Below are positions 7,173 through 14,101 of a stretch of 19,264 nucleotides of DNA, piece after piece (position 1 is the first letter of the stretch; each line of letters opens with the position of its first letter). The position numbers and the translations under genes are program-made. The stretch covers positions 1 to 19,264 of the forward strand of contig CAAFWV010000022.1 in assembly GCA_900766815.1 (NCBI GenBank), given 5' to 3'. The DNA is from Lachnospiraceae bacterium (GTDB lineage Bacteria > Bacillota > Clostridia > Lachnospirales > Lachnospiraceae). The notes under the pieces are model-generated. The model was given only the letters and a program-made list of their open reading frames with translations, made no database searches and was not told the DNA's origin.

Positions 7173-7808
7173 ATGAATCTGCTTAACCTCATAGCCGGAT
7201 ATCCTATCTTCTTCTGTATAGTGATTCTGACTATTCTTCTTATACATAATATACGTAGGTCTGACAGAATACTCAAGCGCAAAAATGAACAATATTTTGC
7301 CCGTGAGAGAGCCGCCGATTGTACACAACGCAAGCCTCTGGATTCCGTTGACTATATTGTAGTTCCTTTTGATGAGCTGCCGCTTGAGCTTGCCAAGGAC
7401 GACCCGGTAATTAGCGACTGTATCAACCAGGTGCTTGAGCTCAAGGGTCAGAGTGTGGCTAACTTCACAGGACTGACCAACACAGACCTCAAGCTTGAAT
7501 ACGGCGCACCCAATTTCACTCATTTATCACGCTGCGACAGCAATTTCACCCTGCTTGTCAGAGCCATGGACAACTGGGCTGACAGATTATACGAAATAGG
7601 CTACCCCGATGAGGCCCTGTCACTTCTCACACTCTGTATCAAATGGAACAGCGACATAAGCTCTACATATATGCTTGCCGCTAAAATATACAGCGACAGG
7701 AATGATACCAAGGGTATCGCCTGGGTTAAACGTCACACCCTCGCTATTCCGTCCATACTAAGGGACAGTGTAATTAAGAATCTGGATTCACTGTATCCCG
7801 GGATTTGA
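7173..7808 (+). CDS. Membrane-anchored TPR-like protein of unknown function
   Basis: The 211-residue protein has an N-terminal membrane segment at ~8-26 followed by basic residues (RRSDRILKRK), placing the rest in the cytoplasm. Residues ~60-125 hold a conserved-looking block (VPFDELPLELAKDD, NFTGLTNTDLKLEYGAPNFT). Residues ~126-205 are helical, with spacing like tetratricopeptide repeats (WADRLYEIGYPDEALSLL, then YMLAAKIYSDRNDTKGIAWV). I recall similar clostridial hypothetical proteins but no known role. GAGG is 5 bases before the ATG. Its start is only 27 bases from that of the divergent 35-residue peptide gene, so the two genes' promoters must reach into each other's coding sequence or overlap. 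It converges on nth downstream. Confidence 0.78.
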   Translation: MNLLNLIAGYPIFFCIVILTILLIHNIRRSDRILKRKNEQYFARERAADCTQRKPLDSVDYIVVPFDELPLELAKDDPVISDCINQVLELKGQSVANFTGLTNTDLKLEYGAPNFTHLSRCDSNFTLLVRAMDNWADRLYEIGYPDEALSLLTLCIKWNSDISSTYMLAAKIYSDRNDTKGIAWVKRHTLAIPSILRDSVIKNLDSLYPGI

Positions 7809-7888
7809 TGTGACAATACAGGCTTGGAACGATCTTAAGGCGCTTAATCTCTCTGTATTTACCGACCTATCTTAATTACAAAATACTG
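7809..7888. other. Short gap between convergent genes, with a 21-codon mini-ORF
   Basis: The 80 bases between the TPR-like gene and nth hold no strong terminator; only a weak TTAAG-GCG-CTTAA hairpin (around 7840-7852) is visible. A GTG at 7811, two bases after the TGA of the TPR-like gene, opens a 21-codon frame (MTIQAWNDLKALNLSVFTDLS if GTG is read as Met) that ends at 7876. It could be a truncated remnant, a coupled peptide or chance. Confidence 0.3.
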
Positions 7889-8524
7889 TCACTTCTTCCT
7901 GCCACACGACGGGCAGACATCCTTAAGGAAGCACTCTGAACACTTCTCGTGTCCTGCCACGCAGATGGTTCTTCCAAGTGTAATTATGTGAATATTCCAC
8001 AGTATCCAATGGTCCTTAGGCAGCTTGTGCATAAGGTCATATTCTATCTTCTCAGGGTCTGTCTCCTTAGTAATCCCAAGCTTGGCCGATATCCTCTTCA
8101 CATGCGTATCAACGACTATGCTCGGAATATGGTAAATATTGCCCCTTATAACATTAGCTGTTTTCCTTCCGACACCCGGAAGTGCTGTCAGCTTATCTAT
8201 ATCCGACGGAACCTCTCCACCGTACTCCTCCATTAACATCCTTGCACAGGCAATTATATTCTTTGCCTTGTTATGATAGAAGCCCGTCGAGTGTATATCC
8301 TGTTCAAGTTCCTCCAACTTTGCGTTGGCCAAATCGCTCAGACTGACGTATTTCCTGAACAAATCTTTCGTAACGATATTTACCCTTGCATCCGTACACT
8401 GTGCACTGAGAATGGTAGCAATAAGCAGCTGCCAGGCATTCTCATGCTCAAGGTAGCATACATATTCTGTTCCGTACTGCCTGTCAAGCAGGCCTAATAT
8501 CTCTAATACTTTTTTACTTGCCAT
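7889..8524 (-). CDS. nth: Endonuclease III (base-excision DNA glycosylase/AP lyase)
   Basis: The 211-residue protein matches endonuclease III in length and motifs. ILSAQCTDARVN lies near residues 38-49. The helix-hairpin-helix LPGVGRKTAN at 115-124 includes catalytic Lys121, and VDTHVKRI at 138-145 carries catalytic Asp139. The C-terminal [4Fe-4S] cluster is Cys188-X6-Cys195-X2-Cys198-X5-Cys204, the exact canonical spacing. The enzyme removes oxidised pyrimidines from DNA and nicks the abasic site. Its ATG at 8524 has no ribosome site, but a perfect TATAAT ends 9 bases upstream, so the message may be leaderless. The start agrees with the usual N-terminus of the family. It converges on the TPR-like gene and is separated from the upstream chemoreceptor gene by a terminator. 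Confidence 0.96.
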   Translation of the reverse strand: MASKKVLEILGLLDRQYGTEYVCYLEHENAWQLLIATILSAQCTDARVNIVTKDLFRKYVSLSDLANAKLEELEQDIHSTGFYHNKAKNIIACARMLMEEYGGEVPSDIDKLTALPGVGRKTANVIRGNIYHIPSIVVDTHVKRISAKLGITKETDPEKIEYDLMHKLPKDHWILWNIHIITLGRTICVAGHEKCSECFLKDVCPSCGRKK

Positions 8525-8533
8525 AGTAATTTA

Positions 8534-8562
8534 ATTATAGAAAAATGGGCTTGCCAAGGCAA
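8534..8562 (-). promoter_or_regulatory. Candidate nth promoter overlapping a terminator stem
   Basis: On the minus strand, TTGCCT (8557-8562; 4 of 6 consensus bases) and TATAAT (8534-8539; perfect) are spaced by 17 bases. The -10 box ends 9 bases before the nth ATG, predicting transcription from about 8527, only 2-3 bases before the start codon. The -35 box lies inside the stem of the chemoreceptor terminator. Confidence 0.5.
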
Positions 8563-8567
8563 GCCCA
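8541..8567 (-). terminator. Rho-independent terminator of the chemoreceptor gene
   Basis: The arms GGGCTTGCC and GGCAAGCCC (8547-8555 and 8558-8566) form a 9-base-pair stem, extended by one T-A pair, and on the minus strand it is followed by ATTTTTCT. It lies about 40 bases after the chemoreceptor stop. On the plus strand no T-run follows, so it serves the minus strand only. Confidence 0.85.
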
Positions 8568-8606
8568 CAGGTAAAAAAGGAAGTATTAACAAACAACAAA
8601 CTATTG

Positions 8607-10511
8607 TTATATTCTGAATACTCCGAGTGATGCACTAAGCTTCTCTGCAAGCACGGTCAGCTGGTCTGAAGAAGCCAGAAGTGAATTCATTGTATCACTC
8701 ATACTATCTACGGTCTCAATTGTACTCTCAGCGGTCGTCGCCGTCTTCTCCGAGATAACGGCAAGAGTAACAACCGAATCCTTAATATCATGACTTGACT
8801 CACGAAGACTGTCAACCTTGACAGAAATATTACTGATTCCCTCGATTGACTTATCTACACCGTCCGATACCTGTGTAGACTGTGCCTTGGTCTCGTCAAG
8901 CTTAAGCTGTTGAAGATTCATGGCATCGTATACCTTCTGCATGATACTTGCAGTTTCGAGGGATACGTCCATTACTTCTTTGATAATTATTCCAATGTCC
9001 TTAGCCGATACATTCGACTGGTCAGCCAACTTCTTAATCTGGTCTGCAACGACTGCGAAGCCACGACCGGCATCTCCGGCTCTTGCTGCCTCGATCGAAG
9101 CATTGAGCGAGAGAAGCTCTGTTTCGTCTGCAATATCGGATATAAGCGTAATAGCCTTCTCGATACTCTGAACAGAAGAATTCATTCTGTCAATCTGCTT
9201 GGTTACGGCATCCAGACTACTTCTTGTCTCGAGTGACTGGTTATTAAGCTCTTCAACAATAGCTCTGTTCTTCTGCTCTGCATCAGCCATGGACTCTGCA
9301 TAAGTTACAAGATCATGCATCTCATGCTTGATATTCTTGATACGCTCGTTCATATCTGTAACGCCGTCGCTGGTAAGCTTGGCGTCAGCAGCCTGAGAGC
9401 TTGCACGCTCCGCAATGGATTCCGTCGCATGAACAACATCCTCCACGGTAAGCTTCGTATTCTGTGCAACAGAAGTAAGATTAGAAGCAGAATCAATAAG
9501 GTCTCCTGCCGCCAGCTGAATATTCTGTACGATATCAGTCAGTCTGTCCTTAAGTTCTACAGCCGTTCTGTAGATATCACCAACCTCATCGGTTCTCTTA
9601 AGCGCCTCTTCATCCGGTATTGTATCCAGCTTGCCTTCCTTGATTCTGTTAAGGAATTCGCGAATCTTGATCATAGCAGCTCCCATCTTCTTAGAGATGA
9701 TAAACTGAAGGATCGCCGCAACAATCATAATAATAATTGAGATCGCGAGAATGATCAGTGACTGCGACTGTGTAATCTTCTTAACATCTGCCGAAGGAGT
9801 ACCTACCTCAATGGAGCCTACTATACTACCGTCAGAATTAATCAACGGCTGATAGAACAGGTAATACGGAACACCATCTATTTCAGCGCCCTTTAAGAAG
9901 ACACTCTCACCTGTCTGAAGCTGCTCGTAGAGCTCATCCTCAAGATAGCTTCCGTTGATACGTCTTCCCTGACCGTTATCCTTCTTAAAGGTAGTAATGA
10001 GACGCATATTCTCATAAACGAATGAAATCTGGAAGTCAGTTGCCTCATACAGGGCATCAATTAGCTCAGTCTTACCCGAGATTGTGGTCTCACCCTTGGT
10101 AACCTTACCGCCCTTTGCTTTCTTATAATCACCCTCATAGAGGTTAGTATATGTCTCGCTAACCGAAGCAGCTACGATACTCAGGGACTTCTGAATCTCC
10201 TTCTCTATCGCTCCCTGCATGGTCTTCACAGAGATTAAAAGAATAGTAAGCGCAACGATAAGCATTGGAGGAAGTGAACTTAATATAAGTCTTGCAGTAA
10301 GACTGATCTTAAGCGGTTTCCTCTCTTTCTTCTCTTTCTTCTCTTTCTTCTCTTTTTTTGCCTTAGGCTCTTTAGCTTTCTTCTCTTTCTTTTCCTTCTT
10401 AGCCTTGAACTTAAGCTTCTTTTCCTTCTTAGGCTTATCTGATATTTCTTCCGTATTCACACCGGATTCGGTAACTTCTTCAATTTCAATAAAGTTATCT
10501 ATGTTATCCAT
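8607..10511 (-). CDS. Methyl-accepting chemotaxis protein with lysine-rich cytoplasmic N-terminus
   Basis: The preferred start is ATG 10511 (634 residues): GAGGA lies 4 bases upstream, while the longer open frame back to 10574 has no ribosome site and runs through a palindrome. Layout: acidic residues 1-24; a Lys/Glu block at ~27-66 with repeated KKE; membrane segment ~74-96; extracytoplasmic sensor ~97-247, probably a single Cache-like domain (YYLFYQPLIN, GSIVGSIEVGTP); second membrane segment ~250-273; HAMP ~276-325; signalling domain ~340-634 with the conserved tip LSLNASIEAARAGDAGRGF near 465-485. It should pass ligand information to CheA/CheW at the cell pole. No CheR-binding pentapeptide is seen at the C-terminus (LGVFRI). 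Placement after the sugar transporter genes suggests, but does not prove, a sugar ligand. The long charged segment before the first helix is unusual for the family. Confidence 0.92.
   Translation of the reverse strand: MDNIDNFIEIEEVTESGVNTEEISDKPKKEKKLKFKAKKEKKEKKAKEPKAKKEKKEKKEKKERKPLKISLTARLILSSLPPMLIVALTILLISVKTMQGAIEKEIQKSLSIVAASVSETYTNLYEGDYKKAKGGKVTKGETTISGKTELIDALYEATDFQISFVYENMRLITTFKKDNGQGRRINGSYLEDELYEQLQTGESVFLKGAEIDGVPYYLFYQPLINSDGSIVGSIEVGTPSADVKKITQSQSLIILAISIIIMIVAAILQFIISKKMGAAMIKIREFLNRIKEGKLDTIPDEEALKRTDEVGDIYRTAVELKDRLTDIVQNIQLAAGDLIDSASNLTSVAQNTKLTVEDVVHATESIAERASSQAADAKLTSDGVTDMNERIKNIKHEMHDLVTYAESMADAEQKNRAIVEELNNQSLETRSSLDAVTKQIDRMNSSVQSIEKAITLISDIADETELLSLNASIEAARAGDAGRGFAVVADQIKKLADQSNVSAKDIGIIIKEVMDVSLETASIMQKVYDAMNLQQLKLDETKAQSTQVSDGVDKSIEGISNISVKVDSLRESSHDIKDSVVTLAVISEKTATTAESTIETVDSMSDTMNSLLASSDQLTVLAEKLSASLGVFRI
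10323..10358. repeat. 9-base tandem repeat coding for KKE units
   Basis: Three perfect copies of CTCTTTCTT (10323-10349) and a degraded fourth lie in frame within the chemoreceptor gene; on the coding strand each unit reads as Lys/Lys/Glu. Related units recur to about 10430. The repeat could change length by slippage in steps of three residues without a frameshift. Confidence 0.85.
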
Positions 10512-10527
10512 GCTATCCTCATAACCC

Positions 10528-10533
10528 ATTATA
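10528..10533 (-). promoter_or_regulatory. Candidate -10 box of the chemoreceptor gene
   Basis: A perfect TATAAT lies 16 bases before ATG 10511. No convincing -35 hexamer is found 16-18 bases further up, where an imperfect palindrome sits instead, so an activator-dependent promoter is possible, or the match may be chance. Confidence 0.35.
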
Positions 10534-10540
10534 TACAGTA

Positions 10541-10571
10541 ACCACCCGTACAGTATATTCTGCAGGGTGGT
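10541..10571 (-). promoter_or_regulatory. 31-base imperfect palindrome between permease and chemoreceptor genes
   Basis: The outer arms ACCACCC (10541-10547) and GGGTGGT (10565-10571) are perfect, with inner CAG/CTG arms around TATATT. It lies between the second permease's stop and the chemoreceptor start, just above the TATAAT box. There is no T-run after it, so a plain terminator is unlikely; an operator site or an mRNA-protecting stem for the permease transcript fits better. Confidence 0.45.
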
Positions 10572-10596
10572 CACATGTAGACAACAACACTTTTAT

Positions 10597-11463
10597 TTAG
10601 CCCTTGACACTACCAACAGCTACACCGGCAACGATGTATCTTGATAAGCAAAGGTAAACAACAATTACAGGTGCAATTGACAGCGCAATTGACACATAAA
10701 CCTGACCCATATCAAACTTGAGGAAGTCTGCTGATCTTAACTGTGCAATTAAGATAGGAAGAGTCTTCTTATTCTCTGACTTAATAATAAGTGCAGGTGT
10801 GAAGTAGTTGTTCCAGTTAAATACAAATGTGAATATCATCTGTACTGCGATGGCAGGCTTCATAATCGGTAAACTGATAGTATTGAAGGTTCTCCACTCT
10901 GAAGATCCGTCAATTCTTGCTGCCTCAACAATTGCATGCGGCAGAGCACTCTCCATATACTGATGCATATAGTAGAAGGTTGCGGGTGCTGCAATTGCAG
11001 GAACAATAAGTGCAATAAGTGTATCCTGGAGTTTGATTGTGTTGATCAATCTGATGAAACCAAGGGCTGTTACCTGTGTAGGAATCATCATAACTGCAAG
11101 GATGAATGTAAATATAGCCTTCTTAGCCTTGAAGTCATATACATGAATCGCATATGCTGTCATGGTAGAGAAGTATGTACAAAGTACTGCTGCTAAACCG
11201 GCTACGATAAATGAGTTCTTAAGACCTGACAAAATAGGCTGTGAGCCGTGCAATACGTTGTCAAGGTTGGTCATTAAGTGTGAACTCGGTAAGAGAGTAA
11301 ATCCTCTGTTAAGCTCTGCATGAGATCTGGTTGAATTGATAAACAGAATATAGAACCAGAATAAGCAGAGGAATGTCAATAGTATAAGTACAACATAAGA
11401 GATGACTCTTCTGGCAGCTATTCCTAAACCGCCTTCGACACTGTTATATTCTTCGTTTGGCAT
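10597..11463 (-). CDS. Carbohydrate ABC transporter permease (MalG-like, CUT1)
   Basis: The 288-residue protein has six predicted membrane helices (first at about 18-38) and the inner-membrane permease signature EAARIDGSSEWRTFNTISLP near residues 180-199, the EAA loop that docks on the ATPase. Length and order match MalG-type subunits of CUT1 sugar importers. It pairs with the permease encoded 13 bases upstream. An ideal AAGGAGG lies 8 bases before the ATG and overlaps the TAA of that gene, so the two are translated together. Partners are the lipoprotein encoded from 14047 and an ATPase that is not in this window. The substrate is inferred only from the neighbouring cellobiose phosphorylase gene. 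Confidence 0.94.
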   Translation of the reverse strand: MPNEEYNSVEGGLGIAARRVISYVVLILLTFLCLFWFYILFINSTRSHAELNRGFTLLPSSHLMTNLDNVLHGSQPILSGLKNSFIVAGLAAVLCTYFSTMTAYAIHVYDFKAKKAIFTFILAVMMIPTQVTALGFIRLINTIKLQDTLIALIVPAIAAPATFYYMHQYMESALPHAIVEAARIDGSSEWRTFNTISLPIMKPAIAVQMIFTFVFNWNNYFTPALIIKSENKKTLPILIAQLRSADFLKFDMGQVYVSIALSIAPVIVVYLCLSRYIVAGVAVGSVKG

Positions 11464-11476
11464 AGTAATAACCTCC

Positions 11477-12394
11477 TTAATCTTCCTTCTTTGTTGTGAA
11501 TCTGAATACTATCAGGCTGAGGATACCGGTTACAATGAACAGGAATACTGACATCGCACCACCAAGACCGTAGTTCTTAGAGTACAGGTGCTTGTTCAGG
11601 TACATAATCATTGTCATAGTAGTACGTACCGGATTACCTTCACCGTTTGTCAAAATCTGCGGTACATCGAACATCTGAAGACCACCGATAAGTGATGTAA
11701 TCATAACGTAGATAAGAATTGGCTTAAGAAGAGGCAATGTAATCTTGAAGAATACCTGGGTTGATGTAGCTCCGTCAACCTGAGCTGCCTCAAATAATGC
11801 TGAGTCAATACCGAGCATACCTGCCATAAGAAGAATTGTTGTATTACCGAACCACATTAGGCAGTTCATGAAGCAAACAAGACCTCTTGCTGAAATAGTA
11901 TGGCTTAAGAACTTATATGGCTCTGAGATGAGGCCAACCTGCATGAGCAAGGAGTTGATCGGACCGGAATCTGAGAACAATGTGAAGAATAACATTGCAA
12001 ATGCAGATGCCATAATAAGGTTCGGCATGTAGATTACTGTCTTGAAGAATCCGCTTGCCTTAATTCTAAGTCTTGTATCAGCAAACCATGCTGCAAGAAG
12101 AAGAGATAAGAAAATCTGCGGAATGAATCCGAAGATCCACATAACCATTGTATTTGAGAAATACTTGGGGATATCACCGTTTGAGAAAATGGTAATATAG
12201 TTTTCAAGTCCCACCCAGTTGGGTCCTACCTGGATAATACCCTGACGGTAGTTCTCAAAGAAACTGTTGTAAATTGTAGTAATCAACGGAATCATGTTGA
12301 ATATCAGATAAATTGTGATGAAAGGTATGAGGAAGATATATCCCCACTTATTATATCTGACAACTTTACTTGTCTTCTGTTTTTCTTTAGCCAT
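11477..12394 (-). CDS. Carbohydrate ABC transporter permease (MalF-like, CUT1)
   Basis: The 305-residue protein has six predicted membrane helices (first at about 16-36) and the EAA loop EAAQVDGATSTQVFFKITLP at about 201-220. The short form without the extra N-terminal helices of E. coli MalF is normal in Firmicutes. It forms the heterodimeric channel with the MalG-like subunit. AAGGGGG lies 9 bases before the ATG. A 231-base gap with two large hairpins separates it from the upstream binding-protein gene, so its expression is probably lower than, or separately tuned from, that of the binding protein. Confidence 0.94.
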   Translation of the reverse strand: MAKEKQKTSKVVRYNKWGYIFLIPFITIYLIFNMIPLITTIYNSFFENYRQGIIQVGPNWVGLENYITIFSNGDIPKYFSNTMVMWIFGFIPQIFLSLLLAAWFADTRLRIKASGFFKTVIYMPNLIMASAFAMLFFTLFSDSGPINSLLMQVGLISEPYKFLSHTISARGLVCFMNCLMWFGNTTILLMAGMLGIDSALFEAAQVDGATSTQVFFKITLPLLKPILIYVMITSLIGGLQMFDVPQILTNGEGNPVRTTMTMIMYLNKHLYSKNYGLGGAMSVFLFIVTGILSLIVFRFTTKKED

Positions 12395-12425
12395 AGCTTG
12401 TAGCCCCCTTGAATCATTACATACT

Positions 12426-12434
12426 CTTATACCA
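12426..12434 (-). promoter_or_regulatory. Possible extended -10 promoter for the permease genes
   Basis: TGGTATAAG on the minus strand is an extended -10 element (TGn plus TATAAG) about 31 bases before the MalF-like start. The -35 region falls in the arm of the long hairpin and is poor. This would give the permeases their own weak promoter downstream of the terminator at 12542-12595. Confidence 0.3.
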
Positions 12435-12437
12435 ACC

Positions 12438-12484
12438 AGAGCTAATGAATGAATTCGAGCTAATCAAATTCATTCATTAGCTCT
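12438..12484 (-). repeat. 18-base-pair perfect inverted repeat (long RNA hairpin) between binding-protein and permease genes
   Basis: The arm AGAGCTAATGAATGAATT (12438-12455) is exactly complementary to 12467-12484, with an 11-base loop. The loop contains a further copy of GAGCTAAT (12457-12464), so a shorter alternative 8-base-pair hairpin is possible. No T-run follows, so this is not a terminator. It is well placed to block 3'-end decay or to act as a processing site. Confidence 0.8.
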
Positions 12485-12541
12485 GTATTGTTGTTGTCTA
12501 AAATTAGTTGTCTGAATTCATAAAAATCTAAATATAAGGAT

Positions 12542-12595
12542 AAAAAAAGAGTAGAGCTGTGCCTGCCCGCTAAGGCAGGCACATATTATCTACTC
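12542..12595 (-). terminator. Two-tier hairpin with T-run after the binding-protein gene
   Basis: On the minus strand an outer GAGTAGA/TCTACTC stem and an inner perfect GTGCCTGCC/GGCAGGCAC stem (loop of six) are followed at once by TTTTTTT (12542-12548). It begins 31 bases after the binding-protein stop. As the two permease genes follow in the same direction, it would act as a partial terminator that lowers their expression relative to the binding protein. Confidence 0.75.
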
Positions 12596-12625
12596 GATTA
12601 ATTCCTTGTACTTACTAATTACTAA

Positions 12626-14047
12626 TTAGTATGTAAGCTCAGGATACTTCTCTGTTACGCTCTTGTAGAAGAGTTCAAGTGCCTCATCATATGTAGCGTT
12701 GCCTTCGAAGTACTCCTTCATAGCCTGCTGGAATGACTCGTTACAACCCTGATCATAGTTAGAAAGGTTGCTAAGGTCTACTGTAGCTACACCCTCAGCG
12801 AAGAGGCCAAGTGCGTTCTGACCACCAAGTACAGCGTCGCCGTATGTTGTGTCAGCTGCCATTGTATCCATTGCAGTCTTGTTGTTAACGAAGTCGTTAT
12901 CAGCCTTTACGATCTCGATCATGATATCAGGGTTACATGTAAGCTGTCTCATGATGTCACCAACGAGGTTAGCATTGTCTGTACCTGCTGCTGCGCAGAT
13001 CCATGTACCGCCCCAGAAGAAGCCCTGAGGTCCCTTAACGGCGCCCCAGCCACCCTGTGCTGCGATTGAAGCTGCATCATCAGCTGCCATACAGAAGTCG
13101 ATAAGCCATGCTGGTCCAAAGTAGCAGAATACCTTTCCTTCAGGATAGAAACCTGCTGACCAGTCATCTGACCAAAGGTCAGCTGTACCTGTCTCACCTG
13201 CGTCAACCATTTCCTTAGTCATATCAACCCATGCCTTGATGTTAGCATCGATGTTGATCTTTCCGTCTTCAACCCACTTAGATGTAACGTTGTTAGAGAA
13301 TACACGGTAAGCATCGTTTGAAGTAGCTGTCATCTTGTATCCAGCTTCCTTCATTGTAGCTGCTGTAGCCTTGAATGTATCCCAATCCTTAACTGCTTCC
13401 TGAACTGCTGCAGGATCATCTGATCCAAGTACTTCCTTAGCTGCTGCTCTGTTGTAAACTAATACACCAGGACATCCCTGCCAAGAAACACCCTTAAGCT
13501 GTCCGTTAGAATCTGTAACAACGTCCTTTGTGTACTGATACTGCTCAGCAACGTCAGCGTCTGTGATACCACACTCTGAAACAGGAAGTGTGTACTCTGT
13601 ATCAACATACTTTAATGCGTAGTCAGCCTCAACAAGGAAGAGGTCGATCTTGTCATCATCTGCTGCATCAGCCTGAGCGAGAAGTGTCTCGTCAAGGTTG
13701 TTCTGATAAGCATTGTCATCTGAAGGTGTAATGTTCCATACAACTTCTACGTCACCGATTGTACCGTGTGTAGCATCTACCTCGGTGTATCCGGGATAGT
13801 GATCTGTAAGTCTTGTCTTGAACTCCTCGTTCCAGCAGTAAATGTTAAGAACCTTACCTGTGTCCTCTGCTACTGTAACAGCCTCTTCTACAGCTTCCTC
13901 TGCTGCAGGAGCTTCTTCAGCTGTCTCCTCTGTTGCCTCTGCTGCAGGTGCTTCTGCTGCAGGAGCTTCTGTCTTGTTGCCACAGCCTGCAAGTAAAGCA
14001 GAAACCATTGCAACGCTCAGTAATGCGCTGAGTAACTTCTTTTTCAT
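12626..14047 (-). CDS. Sugar-binding lipoprotein of a CUT1 ABC importer
   Basis: The preferred start is ATG 14047 (473 residues): GGAGGG lies 7 bases upstream, whereas the in-frame ATG at 14062 sits before this site and lacks its own. The signal peptide MKKKLLSALLSVAMVSALLAGC ends in a lipobox with Cys22 as the lipidation site. An Ala/Glu/Pro-rich linker (~27-60) follows, then a family 1 extracellular solute-binding fold starting LNIYCWNEEFKTRL, with WSDDWSAGFYPEGKVFCYFGPAW in the hinge and ligand region. It captures the sugar at the outer face of the membrane and hands it to the two permeases. The substrate is probably cellobiose or a short beta-glucan, inferred from the divergent phosphorylase gene. 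It follows the repressor gene after a 52-base gap from that gene's stop to this start. Confidence 0.93.
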   Translation of the reverse strand: MKKKLLSALLSVAMVSALLAGCGNKTEAPAAEAPAAEATEETAEEAPAAEEAVEEAVTVAEDTGKVLNIYCWNEEFKTRLTDHYPGYTEVDATHGTIGDVEVVWNITPSDDNAYQNNLDETLLAQADAADDDKIDLFLVEADYALKYVDTEYTLPVSECGITDADVAEQYQYTKDVVTDSNGQLKGVSWQGCPGVLVYNRAAAKEVLGSDDPAAVQEAVKDWDTFKATAATMKEAGYKMTATSNDAYRVFSNNVTSKWVEDGKINIDANIKAWVDMTKEMVDAGETGTADLWSDDWSAGFYPEGKVFCYFGPAWLIDFCMAADDAASIAAQGGWGAVKGPQGFFWGGTWICAAAGTDNANLVGDIMRQLTCNPDIMIEIVKADNDFVNNKTAMDTMAADTTYGDAVLGGQNALGLFAEGVATVDLSNLSNYDQGCNESFQQAMKEYFEGNATYDEALELFYKSVTEKYPELTY

Positions 14048-14084
14048 TATAAAACCCTCCATTTTAATGAAAATCTATTATCTA

Positions 14085-14101
14085 AACTACACTATGTAGT
14101 T
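14085..14101. repeat. 17-base inverted repeat at the end of the repressor gene
   Basis: AACTACA-CTA-TGTAGTT is a perfect 7-base-pair inverted repeat with a 3-base centre; it overlaps the repressor's stop codon and lies just above a GATAAT sequence (minus strand) that could be a -10 box for the binding-protein gene. It could be a weak hairpin or a protein-binding site. Confidence 0.35.

Noticed and set aside
7146..7523. Upstream extension of the small-peptide frame to a 161-codon minus-strand ORF
   Set aside because: It is antisense to the well-supported TPR-like gene, has no ribosome site at its start and unconvincing composition; the AAGGAG before 7145 marks the real start.
10323..10440. 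Repetitive pyrimidine-rich stretch as a possible CRISPR or non-coding repeat array
   Set aside because: The units are 9 bases, have no spacers and are in frame within the chemoreceptor gene.
10219..10524. Plus-strand Phe/Ser-rich ORF
   Set aside because: It is the antisense of the Lys/Glu repeat block of the chemoreceptor gene; the FFSFFS pattern is a by-product of the repeat.
10512..10574. Longer N-terminus (21 extra residues) for the chemoreceptor
   Set aside because: No ribosome site precedes ATG 10574 or the ATG at 10529, and the segment overlaps a palindrome and a TATAAT box; GAGGA before 10511 supports the shorter form.
13766..13996. Plus-strand Cys-rich small ORF
   Set aside because: It is antisense to the Ala/Glu-rich linker and start of the binding lipoprotein; the cysteines reflect reverse reading of GCA/GCT repeats, and no ribosome site is seen.
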